A stretch of DNA of 18,393 nucleotides. Origin: Deltaproteobacteria bacterium UBA2385 (lineage in GTDB: Bacteria; Myxococcota_A; UBA796; UBA2385). The stretch spans positions 1 through 18,393 of the forward strand of contig DDSR01000181.1 in assembly GCA_002343455.1 (NCBI GenBank), given 5' to 3'. The notes beneath the pieces were generated by a model. That model was given only the letters and a program-made list of their open reading frames with translations, did not search any database and was not told where the DNA came from. Of this stretch, positions 6,766 to 15,090 are shown one piece after another. Within the stretch, counting starts at the first letter, position 1, and each line of letters opens with the position of its first letter. The position numbers were made by a program, and so were the translations under genes.

Positions 6766-8068
6766 GGCGGGAGCGCATCGCCAGCAGGCCCGCCATCAAG
6801 CCCAGCATCCAGGGCCCTGCCGCGGCCAGCCCGCCGGTCGCGCAGGAGATGGCGCCGCCGCGGATGCGCCGGTTGCCGTCGCACTCGTCGCCGATGCCGT
6901 CGCCGTCGCTGTCCAGCTGGTCCCGGTTGGAGACCGTCGGGCAGTTGTCGCACCAGTCGCCCAGGCCGTCGCCGTCCCGGTCGATCTGCGAGGGGTTGTA
7001 GAGCGCCTGGCAGTTGTCGCAGACGTCGCCGGCCCCGTCGCCGTCCGTGTCGAGCTGGACGGGGTTGGGCACGAAGGGGCAGTCGTCGCACTCGTCGCCG
7101 TAGCCGTCGTAGTCGCTGTCGTACTGGAAGGGGTCGTAGACGTAGGGGCAGATGTCGCAGGCGTCGCCGAAGTCGTCCCGGTCGGTGTCCAGGTTGCTGG
7201 CGGCCGTCACCGTCGGGCAGTAGTCGCAGGCGTCCCCCGAGCCGTCGCCGTCACCGTCCTCCTGGTCGGGGTTGACCTCCTCGGGGCAGTTGTCGCACTT
7301 GTCGCCGACCCCGTCCCCGTCCTCGTCGAGCTGGGTCTCGTTGAGCTCGTAGGGGCAGTTGTCGCAGAGGTCCCCCACCCCGTCCCCGCAGGCGCTCTCC
7401 CCTTCGGGATCGGCGTCGGACTCGAAGTACCCGGTCGCCGGCTGGTAGGGGTTGTAGACCGCCGGGCAGTCGTCGCAGGCGTCGCCGATGGCGTCCTCGT
7501 CCGAGTCCTCCTGGTCCTCGTTGATCACCGAGACGCAGTTGTCGCAGCAGTCGCCGTGGCTGTCCCCGTCGCTGTTCGTGAAGTACAACTGCCCCATCTC
7601 GGGGCAGTTGTCGCAGACATCGGCGGTGCCGTCGCAGTCCGTGTCGTACTCGCTGTTGTCGAAGTCCTCGGGGCAGGAGTCGCAGCTGAGCTGGATGGTG
7701 AGCTCGGGCAGGCCGTACTCGTCCAAGATGGTGATGCTGCCCGCACCCAGCCCGTCGCCGTCCGTGTCCATGTCGCCCACGAAGTAGGCGCAGCCGAAGG
7801 AGGCGTAGTCGACGTAGTAGTCCGCGCTGGCGTAGGGCACGCCGAACTCGTCGACGTTGGCCGCGCAGAGCGGGTCCGCGAGGTCGACCGCGACCTCGTC
7901 GGCGACCTCGATCCCGTTGCAGTTCAGGTCCTGCGCGAGCAGGTTCTTGCAGGCGGGGCCGTCGTTCTCACCGAGGCACATCTCCGGCGGCGGAACCAGG
8001 GCCGCCCCCTCGTAGCACTCGCCCGCCTGGGCCGGGGCCGAGCCCAGGGCCAACAGCAGAACGACCAT
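6758..8068 (-). CDS. Secreted thrombospondin type 3 repeat protein, C-terminally anchored (copy A)
   Basis: This is a 436-residue surface protein. The signal peptide [15 protein letters not shown] is probably cleaved before Gly16. Residues 16-130 form an N-terminal domain shared by all three operon members, with an EF-hand-like loop [12 protein letters not shown] (47-58) and the motif [12 protein letters not shown] (82-93). From about 129 to 405 there are about ten TSP3-type units, each with Asp-rich DxDGDGxGD followed by CDxC; such repeats bind many calcium ions in other proteins. The C-terminus is [10 protein letters not shown] (Cys409), then a hydrophobic helix, then RSRRR, a tripartite anchor or sorting signal like MYXO-CTERM. 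The Shine-Dalgarno GGAGGTGA (8073-8080) is strong. It is the last gene of the OmpA-TSP3 operon and a recent paralogue of the gene at 8139-9455, nearly identical over the last 145 residues (four differences by eye). Confidence 0.88.
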   Translation of the reverse strand: MVVLLLALGSAPAQAGECYEGAALVPPPEMCLGENDGPACKNLLAQDLNCNGIEVADEVAVDLADPLCAANVDEFGVPYASADYYVDYASFGCAYFVGDMDTDGDGLGAGSITILDEYGLPELTIQLSCDSCPEDFDNSEYDTDCDGTADVCDNCPEMGQLYFTNSDGDSHGDCCDNCVSVINEDQEDSDEDAIGDACDDCPAVYNPYQPATGYFESDADPEGESACGDGVGDLCDNCPYELNETQLDEDGDGVGDKCDNCPEEVNPDQEDGDGDGSGDACDYCPTVTAASNLDTDRDDFGDACDICPYVYDPFQYDSDYDGYGDECDDCPFVPNPVQLDTDGDGAGDVCDNCQALYNPSQIDRDGDGLGDWCDNCPTVSNRDQLDSDGDGIGDECDGNRRIRGGAISCATGGLAAAGPWMLGLMAGLLAMRSRRR

Positions 8069-8097
8069 CGATCACCTCCCGCCCGAGTCCGAGCTGA

Positions 8098-8115
8098 GCG
8101 CCGGGAAGCCGGCGC
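8098..8115 (-). terminator. Short perfect hairpin between TSP3 copies B and A
   Basis: GCGCCGG (8098-8104) and CCGGCGC (8109-8115) form a 7-bp stem with a 4-base loop. It starts 23 bases after the stop of copy B on the minus strand and about 30 bases before the start of copy A. No U-tract follows, so partial termination or 3'-end protection is more likely than full separation of the two genes. This is the only sizeable gap in the operon. Confidence 0.3.
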
Positions 8116-8138
8116 CCAGTCCAGGATACCAGAGACGT

Positions 8139-9455
8139 TCAGCGTCGGCGGGACCGAATCGCCAACAGGCCGGCCATCAAGCCCAGCATCCAGGGACCGA
8201 CCGCGGCCAGGCCGCCCGTCGCGCAGGAGACGGCGCCGCCGCGGATGCGCCGGTTGCCGTCACACTCGTCGCCGATCCCGTCGCCGTCGCTGTCCAGCTG
8301 GTCCCGGTTGGAGACCGTCGGGCAATTGTCGCACCAGTCGCCCAGGCCGTCGCCGTCCCGGTCGATCTGCGAGGGGTTGTAGAGCGCCTGGCAGTTGTCG
8401 CAGACGTCGCCGGCCCCGTCACCGTCCGTATCGAGCTGGACGGGGTTGGGGACGAAGGGACAGTCGTCGCACTCGTCGCCGTAGCCGTCGTAGTCGCTGT
8501 CGTACTGGAAGGGGTCGTAGACGTAGGGGCAGATGTCGCAGGCGTCGCCGAAGTTGTCCCGGTCGGTGTCCAGGTTGCTGGCGGCCGTCACGGTCGGGCA
8601 GTAGTCGCAGGCGTCGCCCGAGCCGTCGCTGTCGCCGTCTTCCTGGTCCGGGTTGGCGTCCTCGGGGCAGTTGTCGCACTTGTCGCCGATGCCGTCCCCG
8701 TCCTCGTCGACCTGGGTCTCGTTCAGCTCGTAGACGCAGTTGTCGCAGAGGTCGCCGACATTGTCGCCGCAGAGCGAGTCCCCCTCGGGGTCCGCGTCGG
8801 CCTCCGCGTAGCCGAGCGCCACCGAGAAGGGGTTGTAGACGTCCGGGCAGTCGTCGCAGGCGTCGCCGACCGTGTCCTCGTCCGAGTCCTCCTGGTCCTC
8901 GTTGGTGACGATGACGCAGTTGTCGCAGCAGTCGCCGAGGGTGTCCCCGTCGCTGTTGGTGAAGTAAACCTGGATCTGGGTCGGGCAGTTGTCGCAGACG
9001 TCCGCGACCCCGTCGCAGTCGGTGTCGTACTGCGTGTTGTCGAAGTCCTCGGGGCAGGAGTCGCAGGCCAGCTGGATGCTGAGCTCGGGCAGGCCGTACT
9101 CGTCCATGATGGTGATGCTGCCAGCACCCAGGCCGTCGCCGTCCGTGTCCATCTCGCCCACGAAGTAGGCGCAGCCGAAGGAGGCGTAGTCGACGTAGTA
9201 GTCGGCGCTGGCGTAGGGCACGCCGTACTCGTCGACGTTGGCCGCGCAGAGCGGATCCGAGAGATCGACCGCGACCTCGTCGGAGAACTCGATCCCGTTG
9301 CAGTTGAGGTCCTGTGCGAGCAGGTTCTTGCAGGCCTCGCCTGGATTCGTCCCCATGCACATATCGGCCATCACGATGGCCGCGTACTGGTAGCACTCAC
9401 CGGCCTGTGCAGGGGGGGACCCCACCGCCAGGAGCAGGGCGATCATCCCGTTCAT
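8139..9455 (-). CDS. Secreted thrombospondin type 3 repeat protein, C-terminally anchored (copy B)
   Basis: This 438-residue protein has the same layout as copy A. The signal peptide ends SPPAQA (cleavage before Gly19). The EF-hand-like loop [12 protein letters not shown] is at 49-60, and the [12 protein letters not shown] motif follows. About ten TSP3 CDxC units run up to residue 407. The tail is [10 protein letters not shown] (Cys411), hydrophobic helix, RSRRR. Its ATG overlaps the stop of the preceding TSP3 gene in ATGA and has a strong Shine-Dalgarno (GGAGGTGA at 9460-9467), so translation is coupled yet well initiated. Identity with copy A is clearly higher in the C-terminal third than in the N-terminal two thirds. 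The small changes fall mostly in loop positions, while Asp and Cys ligand positions are kept. Function is inferred as a calcium-stiffened surface rod. Confidence 0.88.
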   Translation of the reverse strand: MNGMIALLLAVGSPPAQAGECYQYAAIVMADMCMGTNPGEACKNLLAQDLNCNGIEFSDEVAVDLSDPLCAANVDEYGVPYASADYYVDYASFGCAYFVGEMDTDGDGLGAGSITIMDEYGLPELSIQLACDSCPEDFDNTQYDTDCDGVADVCDNCPTQIQVYFTNSDGDTLGDCCDNCVIVTNEDQEDSDEDTVGDACDDCPDVYNPFSVALGYAEADADPEGDSLCGDNVGDLCDNCVYELNETQVDEDGDGIGDKCDNCPEDANPDQEDGDSDGSGDACDYCPTVTAASNLDTDRDNFGDACDICPYVYDPFQYDSDYDGYGDECDDCPFVPNPVQLDTDGDGAGDVCDNCQALYNPSQIDRDGDGLGDWCDNCPTVSNRDQLDSDGDGIGDECDGNRRIRGGAVSCATGGLAAVGPWMLGLMAGLLAIRSRRR

Positions 9456-10702
9456 CGCTCACCTCCGCCACGAAGCTGCGAGGGCCGGCGCCGCCGCAGC
9501 GCCCCCAGCAAGAGCCCCAGCCCGAGGACCGCCGCCCCGCCCGCCGGAGCGGCCGCGCAAGACACCGCGCCACCCCGAATGCGCCGGGCGTTGTCGCAGA
9601 CATCGCCCACGCCGTCACCGTCCTCGTCGGCCTGGTCGGGGTTCTCCATCGTCGGGCAGGTGTCGCACCAGTCCCCGATGCCGTCGCCGTCCCGGTCGAG
9701 CTGGGGCGGGTCGTAGACCTCGGGGCAGAGATCGCAGAGGTCCCCGACCCCATCGGCGTCCTGGTCCGGCTGCGTCGGGTCCACGATGTCCGGGCAGACG
9801 TCGCACTCGTCGCCAACGCCGTCGCCGTCGCTGTCGGTGTGCTCGGGGCCGTACTCGTAGATGCAGATGTCGCACTCGTCGCCGACGCCGTCCCGGTCCT
9901 GGTCGCCCTGGCCCGAATTGGCGAGGTCGATGCAGTTGTCGCAGACGTCGCCAACCGCGTCGACGTCCATGTCCTCCTGACCGGGGTTCGGGTAGTCCTC
10001 GCAGTTGTCGCAGGTGTCGCCCACGCCGTCACCGTCGCTGTCGTCCTGCTCGTCGTTCTCGCGGGTCGGGCAGTTGTCGCAGGCATCCCCCACGCCGTCG
10101 TTGTCCGTGTCCCGCTGGTCGGAGTTGGGCACATCCGGGCAGTTGTCGCAGACGTCGCCCAGGCCGTCCTCGTCCACATCCGACTGCGAGGCGTTGCTGT
10201 CGTAGGGGCAGTTGTCGCAGACGTCGCCGACCTGGTCCCGATCGAGGTCGGACTGGTCGTCGTTGGGGATCGTCGGGCAGTTGTCGCAGATGTCGCCCAC
10301 GCCGTCGCAGTCGAGGTCGCTCTGGTCCGGGTTGTAGTCCTCGACGCAGTTGTCGCAGCTCAGCGTGTAGACCAGCGTCTCGGTCCCCCCGATCGGGTAG
10401 GGGTCGCCCGTCCCGCCCAGGAGATCGAAGTCCGGATCCCAGTTGACCGGATCCTTGGGGTCGGCGTAATTGATGAGGGGGTACCGACAGCCGAAGGTGG
10501 CGTAGTCGACGTAGTAGTCGGCGTTGCTGTGCGACTCCCCCATCGCGTCCACCACGGCCGCGCAGACCGGGTCGGAGAGGTCGACCGCGACCTCGTCCTC
10601 GACGCTGATGTTGTTGCAGTTGATGTCCTGCACCTTGTCGTTGCGGCAGGTGTCGGCCAGCGCCGCCGTCGTGAGCACGCCTGAGAGGAGGAGGGTGATC
10701 AT
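9452..10702 (-). CDS. Secreted thrombospondin type 3 repeat protein, C-terminally anchored (copy C)
   Basis: The 416-residue third member is the most divergent. The signal peptide [16 protein letters not shown] is cleaved before Asp17. The N-terminal domain is shorter but keeps the EF-like loop [12 protein letters not shown] (26-37), [13 protein letters not shown] and [12 protein letters not shown]. Eleven CDxC units plus a final partial one follow in a very regular array of about 25 residues per unit with DxDxDGVGDxCDNCP consensus, consistent with TSP3 calcium-binding repeats. The C-terminus again has [10 protein letters not shown] (Cys382), a Gly/Leu helix and RRRR, but with an extra tail [10 protein letters not shown]. 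The ATG lies 2 bp after the OmpA stop, with GGAG overlapping that stop, so it is co-transcribed. Its own stop overlaps the start of copy B. Confidence 0.88.
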   Translation of the reverse strand: MITLLLSGVLTTAALADTCRNDKVQDINCNNISVEDEVAVDLSDPVCAAVVDAMGESHSNADYYVDYATFGCRYPLINYADPKDPVNWDPDFDLLGGTGDPYPIGGTETLVYTLSCDNCVEDYNPDQSDLDCDGVGDICDNCPTIPNDDQSDLDRDQVGDVCDNCPYDSNASQSDVDEDGLGDVCDNCPDVPNSDQRDTDNDGVGDACDNCPTRENDEQDDSDGDGVGDTCDNCEDYPNPGQEDMDVDAVGDVCDNCIDLANSGQGDQDRDGVGDECDICIYEYGPEHTDSDGDGVGDECDVCPDIVDPTQPDQDADGVGDLCDLCPEVYDPPQLDRDGDGIGDWCDTCPTMENPDQADEDGDGVGDVCDNARRIRGGAVSCAAAPAGGAAVLGLGLLLGALRRRRPSQLRGGGER

Positions 10703-10704
10703 GA

Positions 10705-12363
10705 CTACTCCGGTTGATCGGGGTCGATGCGAGGCAGCTCGCGAGGGGCGTCTGGCTCGGGGGCGGGCTCACCCTCGGGGGCGGGCTCGGGATCCGGGTC
10801 GAGCGTCGGCTCGGGGGACGGAGTTGGCGTAGCCTCATCCTCGGCGTCGTCGAGGGTGGTGGGTCGCAGGATCCGGCGCTCGGGCTCCTTGGGGCCCTCG
10901 CTGCCCAGCGGCGCCTCGTTGACCTTGGAGCGCGCGCCGCTCCAGGGGAGGAGGATGTCGTTGGGGTACTTGGGCGCGACGTCGAGGGGGCCGAGCTGCT
11001 TGATGATGTCGAACTCGACGCGGCGGTTCTGGGCGAGGGAGGCCTCGTCCTCGCCGACCGCGATCGGCACGGTTTCGCCCATGCTGCGGATGCTCATGCG
11101 CTCGGGGTGCACGCCGGACCGGACCAGCTCCTCCCAGATGGAGCGGGCGCGCCGCAGGGAGAGGTCGTAGTTGTAGAGGTAGTCGCCTTCTTCGGAGGCG
11201 TGACCCTCGATCACGATGTGGGCGATCTCGCCCTTCTGGTTGAGCAGCTTGGCGACGTAGCGCAGGGTCGGCAGCGAGTTCGGCACGATGTCCGAGGTGT
11301 CGACGAAGAACTCGACCGGGTCCTTGATGACGATCTGCTCGTTCTCGACGCGGGCGAGCTGCCCCTCTTCCCAGACCTTGACCTCGGCCACCAGCTCTTC
11401 GACGTTCTCGGGCGGGATCTCGAAGAGCTCGACCACCGGCTCGGGCTCGATCGGGGGCGGGATCTCTTCCTTGACGAAGGTGTAGGTCAGGCCGGCGAAG
11501 ATGCGGAAGTCCGTGGTGCCGTAGCCCTCGGTCCAGCCCTTGCCGCCGCCGAAGTCCACCAGGATGTTCTCCTTGGCGAACCACTGGGCGCCGACGACGG
11601 TCTCGATCGGGTTCTCGGCCCCGCCCTTGAAGAAGTCCGAGAAGCCGCTTCGGATCAGGCCCTCGGCGTAGACGTTGACCAGGTCGGGCTTGACCTGGAA
11701 GAGCAGGCCCGGCGTGACCGCCAGCTCGCTGCCCAGCCGGAAGTCTTCTTCCGTGGTGATTGCGCTGCGGATGGTGGCGTTGGTGTCCAGCAAGGCGCTG
11801 AAGCGACCGATGTCCTGGCGCACCAGCATGCCGACGATCGGGCGCATGTCGCGCTCGCCGATCCAGGAGTCCCGCGGGACGTTGGTCGGGATCATCATGT
11901 CGGCGCGCGCGCCGAGCTTGAAGCCGCCGGTCTTGACGGCCAGGAAGCGCACACCCAGGCCGGCGTCGCCGAGTCCGACGGTGTCGGCCGAGAGCTCGAT
12001 AATGTCGCTGGCGAAGTTCATGGCCACGGGCAGGGTGAAGCGGGCGCCGGCCCGCTCGAAGAAGTCCCACGACACGCCCAACTGCATCGCCACCCGGTTG
12101 GAGACGATGCCGCCCAGCTCGTTCTCGAACTCGACCAGGACCAGCGGGTCACGCTGGTACTGGGTCAGCAGGCCCATGCGGAGCTGGCCCTCTTCCTCGA
12201 TGTCCGGCGTGTCGAGGCCCGGAATCGAGCCGTAGGAGAAGGTCGGGCGCAGCAGCTCGATGTCCGTCGGGTAGCCGTCGGCGCGCGCGCCAGAAGAAAA
12301 TGGGAGAGCCAGAATGACTGCGAGGACAGCAGAAGCAGCAAGGATGCGAGAGTTTGGGCTCAT
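10705..12363 (-). CDS. OmpA-family outer-membrane protein with acidic Pro-rich tail
   Basis: This 552-residue protein has a signal peptide ending SSGARA (cleavage before Asp29). Residues about 35-300 look like an outer-membrane beta-barrel with alternating strands and aromatic girdle residues. A Pro/Glu linker (about 300-325) leads to an OmpA/Pal-like peptidoglycan-binding domain (about 345-455): [36 protein letters not shown] and QNRRVEFDI. The Asp that binds diaminopimelate in GHTD is replaced by Ser390 (GHAS) with Glu391 next to it; Arg405 is kept. Residues about 510-552 are a Pro/Glu/Asp-rich tail. The start at 12363 is chosen for its signal peptide; the open frame upstream to 12720 is not supported. 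It is the first gene of an operon with three TSP3 proteins and likely ties their complex to the envelope. Several OmpA-type proteins (OprF) carry TSP3 repeats in the same chain; here they sit in separate genes. Confidence 0.9.
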   Translation of the reverse strand: MSPNSRILAASAVLAVILALPFSSGARADGYPTDIELLRPTFSYGSIPGLDTPDIEEEGQLRMGLLTQYQRDPLVLVEFENELGGIVSNRVAMQLGVSWDFFERAGARFTLPVAMNFASDIIELSADTVGLGDAGLGVRFLAVKTGGFKLGARADMMIPTNVPRDSWIGERDMRPIVGMLVRQDIGRFSALLDTNATIRSAITTEEDFRLGSELAVTPGLLFQVKPDLVNVYAEGLIRSGFSDFFKGGAENPIETVVGAQWFAKENILVDFGGGKGWTEGYGTTDFRIFAGLTYTFVKEEIPPPIEPEPVVELFEIPPENVEELVAEVKVWEEGQLARVENEQIVIKDPVEFFVDTSDIVPNSLPTLRYVAKLLNQKGEIAHIVIEGHASEEGDYLYNYDLSLRRARSIWEELVRSGVHPERMSIRSMGETVPIAVGEDEASLAQNRRVEFDIIKQLGPLDVAPKYPNDILLPWSGARSKVNEAPLGSEGPKEPERRILRPTTLDDAEDEATPTPSPEPTLDPDPEPAPEGEPAPEPDAPRELPRIDPDQPE

Positions 12364-12460
12364 TGAGGGGCACCTTGGTGGTGGTGGGCTCGCCACTTGG
12401 CGATTTCGGGCGCTACAATAGCCTGACGCTTCGCCATCCGTCTCCCGCTGGAGTTCCAAA
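12364..12460. promoter_or_regulatory. Divergent promoter region between ompA-like and MopE-like genes
   Basis: This 97-bp gap must carry both promoters. On the plus strand TACAAT (12414-12419) is a good -10 candidate for the MopE-like gene, although no convincing -35 lies 17 bp upstream (TTGGCG at 12398 is only 10-11 bp away). On the minus strand the overlapping TATTGT (12420-12415) could be a -10 for the OmpA operon. A small dyad TGGCGA (12398-12403) and TCGCCA (12431-12436) encloses the shared -10, as an operator might. GGAG at 12450-12453 is the Shine-Dalgarno of the MopE-like gene. Confidence 0.4.
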
Positions 12461-15001
12461 ATGCGGTCGCTCACCATCCTGCTCCTCCCCGCCGCCCTCG
12501 TAGCCTGCACCAGCGGGAAGGATACCGGTACTGGCCTGAGCACCACGCTCGACCGCGACAACGACGGCTTCGCCGAGATCGACGACTGCAACGATCTCGA
12601 CGCGACCATCCACCCGGACGCCTTCGAGCTCTGCGATGGGATCGACAACAACTGCAACGGGCAGCTGGACGAGGACGCCTTCGACGCCTCGCCCTGGTTC
12701 GTCGACGCCGACGGCGACAACTTCGGGACCGACGGCGACTTCGTCTACTCCTGCGAGCAGCCCGAGGGCTACAGCTTCGACCGGACGGACTGCAACGACA
12801 ACGACATCAGCGCCTACCCCGGGGCGACCGAGGTCTGCGACGACGTCGACAACGACTGCGACGGGCAGATCGACGAGGGTACCTCCGCCGACGCGGCGAC
12901 CTGGTACCGGGACGGCGACGCCGACGGCTACGGCAGCGCCCTGGCGACGGTCAACGCCTGCACCCAGCCCGAGGGCTACGTCAGCAACAACACCGACTGC
13001 AATGACGGGGCGCCCGAGCTCAACCCCGGCATGACCGAGATCTGCAACGACGTCGACGACGACTGCGACACGCTGGTCGACGACGACGACTCCGGGACCG
13101 AGGGCGGGACCGACTTCTACCTCGACGCCGATGGGGACATGTGGGGCGACGAGTCCACCATCGTCAACCGCTGCGTGCAGCCGCTCGGCTACGTGCCGGT
13201 CCCCGGTGACTGCGACGACACCGTCCCGACCACCAACCCCGACAAGGCCGAGATCTGCGGGGACGAGGTCGACAACGACTGCGACACCGACATCGACGAA
13301 GAGGACGCGCCCAACCTGCTGTCCTGGTACACCGACTCCGATGGCGACGGCTACGGCTCGGAGACCTCCAGCGCCCGGGTTCAGTGCGCGCCGGTCAGCG
13401 GCCGGGTCTCCAACAACCTGGACTGCCTGGACAGCGACGCCGACGTCAACCCCGACGCCGAAGAGACCTGGTACGACGGGGTCGACTCGGACTGCGACGA
13501 TGGCGACGACTACGACGCCGACGGCGACGGCTACCGCAGCTCCTCCTACGGGGGCAACGACTGCGACGACAGCGAGCAGCGGGTCAACATCGAGATGGCC
13601 GAGATCTGCGGCGACGGCCTGGACAACGACTGCGACGGCGACACCGACCCCTGCGAGATCGACACCACCCTCTACGGCGAGGAGGGCGGCGACCGCGCCG
13701 GCCAGTCGGTGGCGGGCGGCGGCGACATCAACGGCGATGGCTACGACGACCTCGTCGTGGGCTCCAGCTGGCACAACGGCTCCCTCATCGAGGACGTCGT
13801 GGCCGTGGGCGCCGCCTACATCGTCTACGGGCCGATCAGCGGCGCCTACAACCTCTCCCTCTCCGACGGCAAGGTCGAGGGCGCGGCCGGCCAGGACCGC
13901 CTGGGCAGCAGCCTCTCGATCGTCGGCGACGTCGATGACGACGGCTACGACGACGTACTGATCGGCGCCTTCGGCGTGGACATCGGCGGCGCGGTCGCCG
14001 GCGCAGCCTACCTGGTGACTGGACCGATCAGCGGGGTCATCAGCTCCGAGTCCGCAACCGCCAGCCTCTTCGGCGAGCTGGCCGGCGATCGCGCCGGCTC
14101 GGCGGTCGCGGGCGGCTCCGACTACAGCGGCGACGGCCAGGCCGACCTGCTGATCGGCGCCTACAACGCCCAGGGCACCGAGGGCGCGCCCTCCGCCGGC
14201 GCCGTCTACATGGTCCTCGGCACCACCACCGGCTCGGTCAACCTCTCCTTCGCCGACACCGCCATGCTCGGCGAGCAGGCCGGCGACTGGGCCGGCTACT
14301 CCGTGGCGGACGCCGGGGATGTCAACGCCGACGGCGTCGCCGACATCATCATCGGCGCGCCCTTCCTGCACCCCGACGGGATCTACGTCGGCGGCGCCTA
14401 CGTCGTCTTCGGGCCCCCCGACAGCGGCGAGATGACCCTGGGCGACGCCGACCGGCGCTACCTGGGCATCAACAACGGCGACCGGGCGGGCTACTCCGTG
14501 GCCGGCGCCGAAGACGTCAACGGCGACGGCCGCGACGACCTGCTGATCGGCGCCCCCAACAACGACTCCGGCGCGGCCGAGTCCGGGGCTGCCTACCTCG
14601 TCAGCGGCTCGGCCTCCTCGGGCTCGCTCAGCGGCGCGCTGGCCACCTTCGTCGGCGAAGATGGCCACGACTACTCCGGCAGCGACGTCGACGGGGCCGG
14701 GGACATCGATCGGGACGGCCGTAACGACGTCGTCATCGGCGCCGCGCGCGAGGACTACAGCGACTCGGATGCGGGCGCGGCCTACATCTACCTCGGGCCC
14801 CTCACCGGCACGCTCTCCCTCACCGACGCCAACGGCAAGATCGTGGGCGCCGCCGCCGACGACTACCTCGGCTCGGCGGTCTCGCGGGCCGGCGACGTCA
14901 ACCGCGACGGCTACATGGACGTGATCGTCGGCGTGCAGGGTGACGACACCCTCGGCACCAACGCCGGCGGGGCCTACATGCTCTTCGGCTCGGGCTTCTG
15001 A
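12461..15001 (+). CDS. MopE-like, FG-GAP propeller lipoprotein
   Basis: The 846-residue surface lipoprotein starts MRSLTILLLPAALVAC with lipobox LVAC (Cys16). Residues about 30-400 hold six Asp/Cys-rich modules of the MopE/'putative metal-binding' type (DCND...YPGATEVCDDVDNDCDG.IDEG), interspersed with DADGDGYG loops. Residues about 403-846 hold seven FG-GAP/integrin-alpha repeats. Each begins with GDRAGxSVAGxGDxNGDGxDDLLIGA, has a calcium loop DxNxDGxxD and ends GAAYLVxGP, so a complete seven-bladed propeller is expected. The name MopE comes from a copper-binding surface protein of methanotrophs, but the metal is not proven here and calcium is more likely for the DxDxDG loops. GGAG 7 bases before the ATG sets the start. 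A strong terminator follows. It is divergent from the OmpA-TSP3 operon. Confidence 0.92.
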   Translation: MRSLTILLLPAALVACTSGKDTGTGLSTTLDRDNDGFAEIDDCNDLDATIHPDAFELCDGIDNNCNGQLDEDAFDASPWFVDADGDNFGTDGDFVYSCEQPEGYSFDRTDCNDNDISAYPGATEVCDDVDNDCDGQIDEGTSADAATWYRDGDADGYGSALATVNACTQPEGYVSNNTDCNDGAPELNPGMTEICNDVDDDCDTLVDDDDSGTEGGTDFYLDADGDMWGDESTIVNRCVQPLGYVPVPGDCDDTVPTTNPDKAEICGDEVDNDCDTDIDEEDAPNLLSWYTDSDGDGYGSETSSARVQCAPVSGRVSNNLDCLDSDADVNPDAEETWYDGVDSDCDDGDDYDADGDGYRSSSYGGNDCDDSEQRVNIEMAEICGDGLDNDCDGDTDPCEIDTTLYGEEGGDRAGQSVAGGGDINGDGYDDLVVGSSWHNGSLIEDVVAVGAAYIVYGPISGAYNLSLSDGKVEGAAGQDRLGSSLSIVGDVDDDGYDDVLIGAFGVDIGGAVAGAAYLVTGPISGVISSESATASLFGELAGDRAGSAVAGGSDYSGDGQADLLIGAYNAQGTEGAPSAGAVYMVLGTTTGSVNLSFADTAMLGEQAGDWAGYSVADAGDVNADGVADIIIGAPFLHPDGIYVGGAYVVFGPPDSGEMTLGDADRRYLGINNGDRAGYSVAGAEDVNGDGRDDLLIGAPNNDSGAAESGAAYLVSGSASSGSLSGALATFVGEDGHDYSGSDVDGAGDIDRDGRNDVVIGAAREDYSDSDAGAAYIYLGPLTGTLSLTDANGKIVGAAADDYLGSAVSRAGDVNRDGYMDVIVGVQGDDTLGTNAGGAYMLFGSGF

Positions 15002-15003
15002 TC

Positions 15004-15037
15004 GGCGGGGCTCGGATCCGAAAGATGGAGCCCCGCC
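15004..15037 (+). terminator. Intrinsic terminator after MopE-like gene
   Basis: A perfect 10-bp stem GGCGGGGCTC (15004-15013) / GAGCCCCGCC (15028-15037) has a 14-base loop that starts 2 bp after the stop codon. T-rich TCTTGCGCTGATTTT follows at 15038-15052. It is the clearest intrinsic terminator in the window and separates the surface-protein gene from the iron-storage genes. Confidence 0.65.
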
Positions 15038-15039
15038 TC

Positions 15040-15067
15040 TTGCGCTGATTTTGAATGTCGTTATCAG
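15040..15067 (+). promoter_or_regulatory. Possible bfd-bfr promoter with Fur-like imperfect dyad
   Basis: TTGCGC (15040-15045) and TATCAG (15062-15067) are spaced 16 bp apart, a weak sigma-70-like pair. Between and over the -10 lie TGATTTT (15046-15052) and GTTATCA (15060-15066), the outer parts of an imperfect dyad that keeps the TGAT/ATCA ends of Fur boxes. It is 24-50 bases before the bfd GTG. Because bfd is commonly iron-repressed, Fur control is reasonable, but the match is only partial. Confidence 0.3.
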
Positions 15068-15090
15068 AGTCGAGCAAGCCGGAGGAAGCG

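Noticed and set aside
6871..10400. Regularly repeated short DNA (cagttgtcgcagacgtcgc and variants) resembling a CRISPR or tandem-repeat array
   Set aside because: Copies are degenerate and in frame, and encode the GDxCDNCP core of TSP3 units; there are no unrelated spacers.
9314..10684. Plus-strand open frame opposite the TSP3 copy C
   Set aside because: Translation is the Val/Ala/Asp-rich complement of GDxCDNC codons; the minus strand has signal peptide and repeats.
12364..12720. Upstream extension of the OmpA-like gene
   Set aside because: It lies over the divergent promoter and the MopE-like gene; the signal peptide begins at 12363.
12413..14668. Minus-strand open frame of about 750 codons opposite the MopE-like gene
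   Set aside because: Val/Ala/Gly-rich mirror of Asp-rich repeats; no start signal or domain, while the plus strand has clear repeats and a lipobox.
15055..15090. ATG start for bfd at 15055
   Set aside because: Adds twelve non-homologous residues and has no Shine-Dalgarno; GTG 15091 has GGAGGA and the conserved N-terminus.
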